Below are positions 10,901 through 22,300 of a stretch of DNA of 64,000 nucleotides, piece by piece; position 1 is the first letter of the stretch, and the number at the start of each line of letters is the position of its first letter. The notes under the pieces are model-generated. The model had not been told where the DNA came from and did no database searches. It worked only from the letters and a program-made list of their open reading frames with translations. The DNA lies in contig OZ004596.1 in NCBI GenBank assembly GCA_963924555.1, forward strand, positions 868,001 to 932,000, written 5' to 3'. The translations under genes were made by a program, and so were the position numbers. Source of the stretch: Crambe crambe. Its lineage: Eukaryota > Porifera > Demospongiae > Poecilosclerida > Crambeidae.

Positions 10901-12856
10901 TTTTCCCTCTCATGCAGGTCTTTTATTTGGTGTGAAGTTAGATAGTCAAGACCACAGACTTCTATCTCTGGGGAGTGATAGAACATTGGTAATTTATAGG
11001 GGTGGTTAATTAACATCTTAATAGAGAAACTTGACTGTCAATTTGTCAAATTCCTTACCTTGCAATTGACACAGGTGGAGTATGATCTGGTCAATAGTGG
11101 AAGTGATAACTTGCATCTTCTGTCTTCTCATCGGCTGGAACAGAGTGCTATTCCCACTGCCTTTGTGTGGTATCCCCCTCTGACCAAAGAGTCGTTCTTT
11201 CTGCTTGTTAATGACCAGGTGATTGCAGTCGGGGGTTCACTCATGGGAAAGACACTATAATAAGTTTAAAATAATGATGTTTCCAACTCAGTACAAGATT
11301 AAACTTTACAATGCAACAACTAAGATGTGCAGAAAGACCTTGCTAGGCCCCACTTATGGTTCACCACTGAAAAAGTAAGTATATAATAATGCTTAGCTAT
11401 TATTGTGTGATGACCAATGGATTATCACTTTCAGAATCTTGGTACTCCCGGCCCCAATTGTGAAGGAGTCAAAGAGTCCTGTTGAATTGAGGCGTTATAT
11501 GGCCTACTGCACTAAAAACAAGGTACTGTAGTGAGCAAGTGGATTCTATACAGGTCAAATTATTGATCTCCAGGTTGGTCTGCTCCTACTTCCACATGAT
11601 GGCAATCCACATAACTCAAGGTGCATGATGGCACATCCAGGGAAGGTAGGAAGTATAATAATTATGGGGAGAACTCTCAATTATGATGTGTTCATGATAC
11701 AGGTAGCTGATATGACATGTTCCTTTGATGGAAAGTACTTGTTCACTGCTGGAGGGGAAGACTACACAGTCAATATGTGGACCATCAATACAGAGTACAA
11801 CTCCATATACTTTATAATCAGTTAGTTTTAAACTTTACTTTTGTGTTCAGTGCTCTTGAAGCAGCCTCTCACCTTGGAGGTGAAGATCTCGAGCCCTTTT
11901 ATGCAATGCTGGAAGGAGGGCGGGATGGGGAGTTCTATGCTGAACTTGAAGAGTATTTTTACTATGCTCAAATTCGAAAGTATGATTGTGATTTCCGAAT
12001 ACATGAATAGAGGTCCATATTTATTTTGTTATAATCCAGTCGAGGACCAAATGTTACCACCACCAGACACATCTCCGTCAACATCCCTACAGAGGAGATC
12101 CCTAATGTCATGAGAGCGATAGGCTTTTACCCATCTGAACAAGAGGTGATTAGATTTTTTTGTTTTTATGGTTATCAAATTTAGCTATTCATTTCAAGTT
12201 TACTAAAATAGATGTCAACGTTCTTTCGTTTGTAGATTGAAGACATGCTGAATGAAGTGAAATTCAGTAAATATGTGGATACTGATACTTATGTCACTGA
12301 AATAGACTTGGAGGATTTCATTCGATGTTAGTCCCACATTCAGAACAATGGTGCCATGCTCTCTGGAATAACTATTTTGGATACATGTCTCAAAGAGTGC
12401 AGAGTGCATGGATCCAGTGATAGTTTTTTATAGTGATCTATTCTCTCTACCTGTATCTTTCTCCAGTGTATATTAATCATCGTCCAGTGTTTGGCCTCTC
12501 ACCCCTCCAGATAGGCCATGCTTTCAAGACCCTAGGAAATAGATTGGAAGATGAGAAATACTGGTCTATTCAAAAGCCCAAACTGTTCTCCCTCCTACAA
12601 GAAAAAGGTGATAATGTGGTAACACACCTCCTAAAATATGAAACGCCTTCATCATGAATATGATTATTATTATTTAGGGGAGCATTTAACAGAAACAGAG
12701 GTAGTGGAGTATCTGATGACTCTGATGGGCCATTCTGACAATCCTGAGGTGGAAGGATCCTTTGTTGAAGACACAATGACTGCTCTCAGACAAATTCCCG
12801 AAAGAATATCAGCACCTATGTTTGCTGAAGAAATTATTGGCCTCAGTACACAATAA
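7982..12856 (+). CDS. CFAP251: CFAP251 (WDR66) axonemal WD-repeat protein
   Basis: Twenty-five exons close to 992 residues: 7982-8260, 8352-8420, 8473-8654, 8772-8877, 8927-9085, 9157-9198, 9259-9370, 9424-9511, 9571-9738, 9880-10018, 10222-10337, 10412-10491, 10546-10682, 10750-10855, 10918-10988, 11075-11218, 11292-11374, 11435-11522, 11574-11645, 11703-11794, 11851-11979, 12040-12145, 12236-12326, 12467-12607, 12678-12856. An acidic, low-complexity head of about 93 residues precedes [13 protein letters not shown] and a double WD-repeat propeller region. Landmarks are [50 protein letters not shown] and [17 protein letters not shown]. The C-terminal calmodulin-like part has [21 protein letters not shown] and [13 protein letters not shown]. 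In cilia the protein sits in the calmodulin- and spoke-associated complex at the base of radial spoke 3. Start chosen at the first ATG not followed by a stop. Confidence 0.95.
10066..10207. repeat. Three tandem 48-bp copies in a CFAP251 intron
   Basis: Three nearly identical 48-bp units, beginning cattatccagcctcctt and containing gggtagaaccctggtc, fill the intron between exons 10 and 11. No coding role. Confidence 0.85.
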
Positions 12857-13003
12857 TTCTCATATCAATAGCAATTCAGCTTAGACTTCAACCCTGAAAA
12901 TGACACAAAGTTATAATTAATACAGTACAGCACGCAAAGAGGTTAATTAATATGTGTACACATTTACATTCTTTCAGAACCAAATCAGCTGTTAAAGTCC
13001 TTA

Positions 13004-13043
13004 TGCGCATGCGTATCCTTCTCCCGCCATCAGATTGGCGGGA
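13004..13043. promoter_or_regulatory. NRF1-like site and inverted pair of E2F sites before the F-box gene
   Basis: TGCGCATGCG at 13004-13013 matches the NRF1 palindrome. TCCCGCCA at 13022-13029 and TGGCGGGA at 13036-13043 form an 8-bp inverted pair 6 bp apart; the right half reads TTGGCGGGAA, a full E2F consensus. The pair lies about 70 bp upstream of the start codon, consistent with G1/S-phase transcription. Confidence 0.6.
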
Positions 13044-13111
13044 AAGAAGGCGGGGGCCTTCATACAGAGTGAGAGTCGTTTGCAACTAGGTAGTTAGTTG
13101 GAGCAGTCGAG

Positions 13112-14188
13112 ATGTATCCTTCATCCGCGTTTACAGTCAAATATTCACCGGTTCTGGTAGTCTCTGGCAGCAAATCACCGGAGGAGGAAAACTTTTCTCG
13201 ACAGCCAGAAGAAAGAAGTGGTGGGCATGGGTTTGTCTTCCAACCCTCTTTTACACACTATCAAGTCCCCAGATCCTTTATTTTATCTCCTACCTCCATG
13301 CCAAGGAGATCTACTTCACCCGCAACTGCCATTACGCTGTTCCCAACCAATGGAAGAAACGGTTTGAGTTCGTCCTGGCTTCAAGAACTATCTGATTCAT
13401 TTAACTTCGATCTCTTGACCCATCTTCCTCCAGAAATTAGCGTGAAAGTGTTGATGTATCTACACCCTCAGGATATCTGCAAGTGAGTCAGCTAGCTAGA
13501 TAACTAGCCAGGTAGGTTTAATACTGGTAGGTTGCCTAAGTAGACCTGGTTGGCAGGTAGGCAACTGCATTATATCTATGCTCGCTCTGGCTTATAATTA
13601 GGTATGTAGGTGGCTCTATAGCCAGCTAAAGTAGCTATTGTGTTGTGTGACATATTTCAAATTTTTCTTCTTCTTCTAGTGCATCACTTGTGTGTAGCAG
13701 GTGGCATCAATTAACACGATACAAAAAGCTCAACAAGAGAAGGAAAGTTTATGTACAAGAGCAACGTAAAGAATACAGAGAATATAAGGTAGGTGTGCCT
13801 CCTTTGAAAAAAACATTGTATTTATCTGCTAAAAAAATTTATTTAATAGGAAAATTATACACCAGCAAATTATAATCAAGTACCACGTCATATGACTAAA
13901 GCCCCCAGTCCTCTTAGTATCATACAACCAACCAATCCCACCAATGACCGAGTGGTCACCTCCCCACAAAGCCACACCCCTAGCCCCACCTTCTTAGTGG
14001 ATGGTGTGAACAAGTTATCACTGGAGGATCAGCAAGATGGGACCATACGACGCTGTCTCTTTCCTGATCTTATCCTCTCGCCCGATGGTAGTGGGAAGAA
14101 AAAACAGCTGGCCTTCTCCACCAGACACACAATGATCAAAGAAGTTGCAGGGAAAAAAATGAACAAAAACCGCCTTAGAAGATTGTGA
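13112..14188 (+). CDS. F-box protein with Emi-type LRRL tail (FBXO5/FBXO43-like, no zinc-binding region)
   Basis: Three exons (13112-13482, 13680-13788, 13850-14188) close to 272 residues. The first 100 residues are polar with S/T-P sites. An F-box follows at about 102-145 (LPPEISVKVLMYLHPQDICN, then VCSRWHQL), predicting SKP1 binding. Next come a basic stretch and a proline/serine-rich part. RRCLF at 227-231 fits an RxL cyclin-docking or D-box-like motif. The last residues are KNRLRRL, the same tail type with which Emi1/Emi2 bind and inhibit the APC/C. Emi1 and Emi2 also have a cysteine-rich zinc-binding region between F-box and tail; here that interval has a single cysteine, so the region is absent. 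E2F-like sites lie just upstream, as expected for an Emi1-type gene. An unrelated F-box protein with a chance tail remains possible. Confidence 0.7.
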
Positions 14189-14411
14189 CCAAAACCTTCC
14201 AGAATAGTATGTTCAAACAGACTGTGTGTATGTAATATACAAGAGAAAAGCAGCAGAGGAAAATCTTAGTGTTTCTTTTTATAGAAATTTGTATTTAGCA
14301 GGTCAAGAAGTAGAAGTGTAAAATCATAATTATTATTTATTATGCAGAAATTATTATTGTGATATTAATTTTGTTTCATCATAATGATTTTTGTCATAAA
14401 ATGTTTTTATT
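14189..14411. other. Convergent 3' spacer between F-box gene and TBL3
   Basis: 223 bp, AT-rich, between two stop codons facing each other. It should hold both poly(A) regions. No other feature seen. Confidence 0.6.
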
Positions 14412-16568
14412 CTACTGTGACTCGACTCTCTTCGTTTTTGGAAAGAAAGAGCTGCTGGTGTGGAGAGACATCACTGCTCTCTTCTTGGCTAGCAACTGTT
14501 TCTTATGCTTCTTCAATTTCTCTCTCACTTTTTGCTTTCTCTTCTTAAAGTGTCTGGACTAGAAAAGAAGGGTTTATGTAGAGAGAAATCATTTTTTGAA
14601 AAAATCAGGGGAATAGAGGATTTGTGTGTAACTTATGATCGAGGTGGGCATAACAAAGAAAACTTGGTCAATGAAAATATGGGAATATGGCAGTAGTATG
14701 GTCAGCATAAAGGAGAAGACCACCATTGAGTCTTATAAAGGATGTGGACCATAAAGATCCACACTTCAAACTACTTAGGGACAGTCACGATTGAATCAGC
14801 TGTGAAGCTGGAAAGGTGCTAAATAAAATAAGTTGTTAAAACAAGTGTTTATGCAGGATTCAAAAATTATTACACCTCTGGGAAATGTCTTATAGCTCCT
14901 CGTGCAATTAATTATGCAAAGAGCATAAAGAGTCCATACAGTGTGCACTGGGAAAGGGAATCCCCCTTTTAAATTAAAATGGGGTAAACCCATCAATTAT
15001 AGTAACAATTAATCATTACCTCTTTCTCATCATTGCCGATGTCAGTAGTTGATGTCACATGATCCAATTCAGAGTGAGTGCAAGCCACATGAGAACTGTC
15101 AGGAAATTGCCGTTCAGCTCCATCTATTAATTGGAGGTCAGAGGATAAACACAGCCCAAGGCCATTATTTCAACTTCTAGGCACCAACTGTCATTTAATA
15201 TTTAACAACTTTGGGTGATTATTATAATCAGCCATTCCACAGAGGGTTATCTTCATCTGATAATAGCTACTTATGATCGATTATTCCATTATTAGCAGGT
15301 ATCGTACATGTTGTCCAATTTAAAGTCATTACCAGCTGCTTCAGAGGTGGTCGATGAGTCAGCAGTTGCAACCAGAGTGTTTGGAGACTGAGCGCTTGTT
15401 TCCATGGGAACTGGTTCACTAATGGAAGTGGGCAAACTGGGCAACTTCATACATTGTGCTGTATACTCCACAAATTTTGATAGCTGGAAACAATATGGAA
15501 GGATTGATAACTTAAGTCAGTGGTAGGTCTTGAAAAATCTCACCTGTTGCAAGCGAAGAACCCTCTGAAAATGTCTCTCAGTATAAGAGATGAGGTTCTC
15601 TAGAACTGGCTTTAAGTCATCCATTTTGAGCAATTCTTCGTGTGAGTATTTCTTCAAGATCACTGTCAACACACTCTGAGCAACACGGCAGTGACGTGCA
15701 TTCTGGTTCCACCTACTTGCATGCTTCAGAATGGAATCTGAATAGGATTGGAAAGTCCACTAGTTAGATCATCCCAAACTTACATAGTAGAGGCACTTAC
15801 GGATCTGATCTTCCCTCAAACTGTGTATGACCTCAGTGAACTCACCATCTATTCCACCATTCTCCAGCAATTCTAAAGAAGAACAAACTTTTAAGTAACG
15901 TTTCTGGCCATTTCAGTTCAAGGTGACTGGTGACTGGTAACACACACAATACCTTGCAGAATAGTGCGAGTTCTGAATGGCTGGTCAAGAGTTAGAGCCA
16001 CACCTACTGCCTTCACATAGTTCTTCTGGTGTAAGAAATTGGAGAGGTCTTGCTCACGAAGCAGCTGCAACTCTCTCTCTGCATTGGCCTGGCATTCCTC
16101 TTCCTCACTTACATCCTAATCAAATACAAAAGCTTGTTGGACCTAACCTCTATTGCAGAGGGGTCTAATTAATAGGGGGTCTCAAATTAGTTACGAACCC
16201 TCCAGAGACAGATGACAGAATCAGCGCCTCCAGAGACTAGCACTTCTCCATCGGAGGAGGTGGCTAGAGACCATATCTTCTCTGTGTGTTCATCCATAGT
16301 GGCCACACACTCATTTGTCTTGATCGTCCACAGCTTCACAAGACCATCACTTCCACTACAACACAAATAGAGAGAAGTAAGACTACCATTATCTTGGTTA
16401 CCCACAAGTCTACTCTATAGAATGTACCTTGAGGCTATCTGCATGCCTTTTGTGAGGAAGATTGCTTTGAGGACTGAGTTGGTGTGACCTTCAAAGGTCT
16501 TTATGCATGTAAAGTCTCTGAGGGCCCACAACTTCAGAGTGGCATCACCAGATGCTGTTAATAAACAC

Positions 16569-16652
<84 letters not shown>

Positions 16653-19154
16653 GCCTTCCTCCAAACTTGTATGGGAAAATACCTGGTCTACAGGTGAGAA
16701 CTTAACACTCCAAATCCCTCTTTTGTGACCACAGAAAGTTCCAAGAAGGTTTCCATCTGACGCTTGCCATAGCTGAAGGAAATTAATTGCAGAATCAGTT
16801 TTTTTCTACTTTCCAACCTTGTTGTCATTCCATCACCTTGGCAGTCTTATCCTGAGAGCCTGTAGCCACCAGCTTATCATTGGGCGACACATCCAAAGAA
16901 TTGATATCCTGGTGGTGGTGAAGAACACAGTATAATTGTGATAGGCAGTAATGGATGAGTAATTACCTTGTCATGGGCCAATTGAGTGTACTTCACCTTC
17001 AACTTCATCACATCGCCCTTTTGCGAGCCCTTTATCATACCCCTTGCACTCCACATTTTCAGCGTACAATCCTGACCAGCACTCACAACAAAATTTCCTT
17101 TCACTCTACAAAAAAGTCATTAAAACATGTTAAAAAAAAAAAAAAAAGGTTCCCATTTCCTCCCTATTTCGTTATACCTTGCTACAACCACAGCTCCAAC
17201 TGCATGGGTATGGCCTGTTCCCACACCAACACATTCAAATTGATTAGAAGATTTTTTGAGTCTCCATAGTCGGATAGTATTATCCTTTGAGCTGGTGGCT
17301 AGTACGGTGCCATCTGGACTGCAGTCAAGGGACAAGACTATTCCTGTGTGTCCTGTCAGCAGATGACAGCTGAAAGAACTCTTTTCAAACACTTTGACTT
17401 GTTCGCTATTTGTGGCCACTGCAAGCAGTTCATTTGACTCGCCAACAAAACGCATGTCCAAAATCTCATCCAGGTACCCTATAAACTGAAAGATGGCCAG
17501 GGCAAAATACTCGGTAAGCCATTCATGAAATAAATGGATACATGAATTGCCTCTTCCCTTCCCTCCTTTCTCACTTGTTTTTGTATTTGAAAAAACTGTG
17601 TATCCAAGAAGGTTATGTTATGGTCATAAGTGACAGCTGCTATCATCTTAAGGGACTGGCTATGAAGGAGACCAACATAAGTGCTAGGGGTTGTCGTCAT
17701 CTCCCTCTCCTCTCCTTCCGTCTCTTCGCATTCCTGAAGGTCATGTGACTTGGCGAGGGGTTCTAGTGAGTGCAGTGGGTGTGGCTTGTCAGTACTCCAC
17801 ACTTGGATAACACCCTTGCTACCAGCAGTTGCAAACAAAATGGGTGAATATTGAGAGGTTTTCGTTGTAGCTTCATTAGTATCAAGTGCTTGCTTAATTG
17901 GACCATTCTGTTCTTGTAGCATGCTTGGTAGCACCACCAAACCTTCCAAAGACTGAAAAAGAAATGGTTAATTTCAGGAGTGGATAGTGTCACTCCTTCT
18001 AATAATTTACCTCAAATACAGGGATGGTCTTGATTGTAGTGCCAGTCTCCAAGTCCCACACATGAATCACCTGATCACGACCACCACTAGAGAAGTTGAA
18101 AAGAATCACTCGAAAGAACAAATGCTTCTAGTTATAAGTCTCCTGAACTCTCACATTTATTACCGTATATTAATTCTTCAAAATCCATGAAAATTTCCCA
18201 CTAATACAGTGATACCTACCTCAATAGAGTCTGGCCATCTTCAGAAAACCCAAGGCAAGTGATAGCACTCACATGGTTGGAAAGAATCTGTACACATCTG
18301 TGGAAACCAAAATTTATCCCCTTACAATAATTAATTTTTCTGAACTCACTCGCTTGAGGTGAGGTCCCAAACTCTGATATTACAATCTGCTGAGCTGGTG
18401 AAAAGGTGGAGAGTGCTCCGATCAGGATGAAACCTGACCAGATTCACGACACCTTTGCACCCACGAAAGTTATGAGTGCAATACTGCTTCTCACAGTCCC
18501 ACACTTTCACTATGCTATCACTGGACCCTACAATAACAACAACAACAACAACAACAATAACAGGAAACAATAAACACAAACAAACTAAAGTCTCTGGGAA
18601 TCAAATAATACCTGTAGCTAGTAATGTCGACGAAGCATCAAAAGCCATAGACATTACTGGTCCAATATGACCCTGCAAATATGGTAAGGTATAGTCAAGG
18701 CAAAAAGCTCATATTGATTGTACCTTCCATGAGCGAATGCATTTCTCAGTTTTCCAATGGTACTGCTTCAATAGGAGAGACCTCCAGCCCACAACAAGCC
18801 ACTCTCCATCGTCACTTGCAGTGAAACATGTCACATGATCTTCTTCCTATGTCGATGCAGGTATTATGTTCAGAGCTACATACGGTCATTAATGACCACC
18901 TCTTCCACAGAATACTCCACTCTTCCAGTGCTACAGGACACAACCTTCACTGCATTGCTACATGTTGTGAAGATGTGTTGACCATCTCCAGAGAATTGCA
19001 CAGGTCCCCCACTGTAAAATGCTCCCAACTTGTCTTCAGCTTTGAAACTATCAATTGAATCTACACCTTAAGGTAATGAGATTTCAAGGAAAACATACTT
19101 GGTTTTGAGCTTAACTATTTCACCAGAAGATATCTTGATACTTTTAGACATCAT
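14412..19154 (-). CDS. TBL3: TBL3/UTP13, WD-repeat subunit of the UTP-B complex (SSU processome)
   Basis: Twenty exons close to 944 residues: 19099-19154, 18900-19047, 18724-18846, 18612-18672, 18350-18527, 18220-18297, 18011-18086, 17575-17952, 17178-17485, 16967-17105, 16837-16908, 16683-16772, 16428-16567, 16199-16355, 15953-16115, 15801-15872, 15544-15737, 15333-15483, 15020-15123, 14412-14558. Two WD propellers are obvious (VKVWDCEKQYCTHNFRG, HTGIVLSLDCSPDGTVLATS, DKLVATGSQDKTAK, GSDGLVKLWTIKTNECV). The C-terminal Utp13 helical domain follows (FLHQKNYVKAVGVALTLD to YTERHFQRVLRLQQ). It nucleates pre-rRNA processing at the U3 snoRNP. Exon 2 may instead end at 18884, paired with a shifted next acceptor (adds four residues). 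The last exon adds a 48-residue lysine/arginine-rich tail, nucleolar in character, not found in human TBL3 as I remember it. Confidence 0.93.
14559..15019. other. Last intron of TBL3
   Basis: 461 bp of AT-rich DNA between the two 3'-most TBL3 coding exons. I see no repeat array or nested gene; small open frames here look like chance. Confidence 0.5.
16572..16649. repeat. (GA)n microsatellite in a TBL3 intron
   Basis: About 78 bp of pure GA dinucleotides directly adjoining the polypyrimidine tract (on the minus strand) of the TBL3 exon ending at 16567. On the gene's sense strand it reads (CT)n and may serve as an extended pyrimidine tract. Confidence 0.95.
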
Positions 19155-19307
19155 TGCATTAAGTACACGTGGGTCAGTCTGACGTAGACGACCCTTTACC
19201 ATGAAGGATCGCCACGTTTTGTTTACCTGGATGACGTCATGCCCGCCGAGGCCATGCGTATGGAAACGCCCACTTCTTTGTTTATTTTCTAGCTATTGCC
19301 ATACATC
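19155..19307. promoter_or_regulatory. Divergent TBL3/TBCK promoter with perfect CRE
   Basis: 153 bp between two divergent start codons. It contains the full CRE palindrome TGACGTCA at 19232-19239 and GC-richer DNA than its surroundings, with no obvious TATA box. A shared housekeeping-type promoter is inferred. Confidence 0.65.
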
Positions 19308-22300
19308 ATGGCTGTACCGCTGGGAGAAGCACTGCTAGGGGCCACCACCTTCTGTGCCAAACAACATGGGGCAGATGAATGTGATTCCAAGGGCTTACCC
19401 CTCACTCTCAACTCCACCAACATAATTGGAAGATTCCAAAGCTTGAAGAATCTCTATCATCCACACCTTACCGTCTACCTTGACGCCAAGAGACTCAAGA
19501 ATGGTGTGTTTGTGATTATAAAGCACGACATTGATACCACTGATCGATTGCCTTCAGGCAACACTAAGTAGTTAAATCATTCCCCTGAAAGGAAATCTTG
19601 TTCAGCAGTTGTGCATAGTTTGAATTCTTACTTTTTATAATAGTTACAGACATACAGATACTATGCATGTGACATACTTCCAGTGATGTTTCATTAACGT
19701 AACCCTGGTCCCTTTTTTGTCTCTCCAGATGGTCTCCTACCCCTTTCAATCTAATTTCAGTAATTCCGATCAACATTCTCAGTCACACTAAATCCATATG
19801 ATGTCTGACAGAGCAATTACCCACTCAATTTTTGGCCATTAAAAAATTAAAGAAATGTCATTCATTTTGTTCTGTACATACAGAACGGATGATAATTGTT
19901 TCAGAGTGGTATGATGACTGTCTTGGAAATCACATCAAGTCATCTCGTTTCTCTTCCCCCTCTGCCCTCTCTCTGTTGTCTCGGCAGCTGGTGTCTGCAC
20001 TAGCTTACCTCCAGGATAAAGGGATTACTCATAGAGCTCTCTCTACTGATAATGTGCTAGTCACTCCAAAGGTATTGTCTCCCCTCCCCTTCTTCACTTC
20101 CCCTTCCGTATATCCCCTCCCCTTCCATATGTCCCCTTCTCTCCTCCCCTTCCATATGTCCCCCTTCTCTCCCCTCCCCTTCCATATGTCCCCTTCTCTC
20201 CTCCCCTTCCATATGTCCCCCTTCTCTCCCCTCCCCTTCCATATGTCCCCCTTCTCTCCCCTCCCCTTCCATATGTCCCCCATCTCTCCCCTCCCCTTCC
20301 ATATGTCCCCCTTCTCTCCCCTCCCCTTCCATATGTCCCCCTTCTCTCCCCTCCCCTTCCATATGTCCCCCTTCTCTCCCCTCCCCTTCCATATGTCCCC
20401 CTTCTCTCCCCTTCCATATGTCCCCCTTCTCTCCCCTCATATGTCCCCCTTCTCTCCCCTCCCCTTCCATATGCCCCCCTTCTCTCCCCTCCCCTTCCAT
20501 ATGTCCCCCTTCTCTCCCCTCCCCTTCCATATGTCCCCCTTCTCTCCCCTCCCCTTCCATATGTCCCCCTTCTCTCCCCTCCCCTTCCATATGCCCCCTT
20601 CTCTCCCCTCCTTCCATATGTCCCCCTTCTCTCCCCTCCCCTTCCATATGTCCCCCTTCTCTCCCCTCCCCTTCCATATGCCCCCTTCTCTCCCCTCCCC
20701 TTCCATATGTCCCCCTTCTCTCCCCTCCCCTTCCATATGTCCCCCATCTCTCCCCTCCCCTTCCATATGTCCCCCTTCTCTCCCCTCCCCTTCCATATGT
20801 CCCCCTTCTCTCCCCTCCCCTTCCATATGTCCCCCTTCTCTCCCCTCCCCTTCCATATGTCCCCCTTCTCTCCCCTCCCCTTCCATATGTCCCCCTTCTC
20901 TCCCCTCCCCTTCCATATGTCCCCTTCTCTCCTCCCCTTCCATATGTCCCCCTTCTCTCCCCTCCCCTTCCATATGTCCCCCTTCTCTCCCCTCCCCTTC
21001 CATATGTCCCCCATCTCTCCCCTCCCCTTCCATATGTCCCCCTTCTCTCCCCTCCCCTTCCATATGTCCCCCTTCTCTCCCCTCCCCTTCCATATGTCCC
21101 CCTTCTCTCCCCTTCCATATGTCCCCCTTCTCTCCCCTCATATGTCCCCCTTCTCTCCCCTCCCCTTCCATATGCCCCCCTTCTCTCCCCTCCCCTTCCA
21201 TATGTCCCCCTTCTCTCCCCTCCCCTTCCATATGTCCCCCTTCTCTCCCCTCCCCTTCCATATGCCCCCTTCTCTCCCCTCCTTCCATATGTCCCCCTTC
21301 TCTCCCCTCCCCTTCCATATGTCCCCCTTCTCTCCCCTCCCCTTCCATATGCCCCCTTCTCTCCCCTCCTTCCATATGTCCCCCTTCTCTCCCCTCCCCT
21401 TCCATATGTCCCCCTTCTCTCCCCTCCCCTTCCATATGCCCCCCTTCTCTCCCCTCCCCTTCCATATGCCCCCTTCTCTCCCCTCCCCTTCCATATGTCC
21501 CCTTTCTCTCCCCTCCCCTTCCATATGTCCCCCTTCTCTCCCCTCCCCTTCCATATGCCCCCTTCTCTCCCCTCCCCTTCCATATGTCCCCCTTCTCTCC
21601 CCTCCCCTTCCATATGTCCCCTTCTCTCCCCTCCCCTCCCATATGTCCCCCTTCTCTCCCCTCCCCTTCCATATGTCCTCCTTCTCTCCCCTCCCCTTCC
21701 ATATGTCCCCTCCCCTTCCATATGTCCCCCTTCTCTCCCCTCCCCTTCCATATGCCCCCCTTCTCTCCCCTCCCCTTCCATATGTCCCCCTTCTCTCCCC
21801 TCCCCTTCCATATGTCCCCCTTCTCTCCCCTCCCCTTCCATATGCCCCCTTCTCTCCCCTCCTTCCATATGTCCCCCTTCTCTCCCCTCCCCTTCCATAT
21901 GTCCCCCTTCTCTCCCCTCCCCTTCCATATGTCCCCCTTCTCTCCCCTCCCCTTCCATATGTCCCCCTTCTCTCCCCTTCCATATGTCCCCCTTCTCTCC
22001 CCTCATATGTCCCCCTTCTCTCCCCTCCCCTTCCATATGCCCCCCTTCTCTCCCCTCCCCTTCCATATGTCCCCCTTCTCTCCCCTCCCCTTCCATATGT
22101 CCCCCTTCTCTCCCCTCCCCTTCCATATGTCCCCCTTCTCTCCCCTCCCCTTCCATATGCCCCCTTCTCTCCCCTCCTTCCATATGTCCCCCTTCTCTCC
22201 CCTCCCCTTCCATATGTCCCCCTTCTCTCCCCTCCCCTTCCATATGCCCCCTTCTCTCCCCTCCCCTTCCATATGTCCCCCTTCTCTCCCCTCCCCTTCC

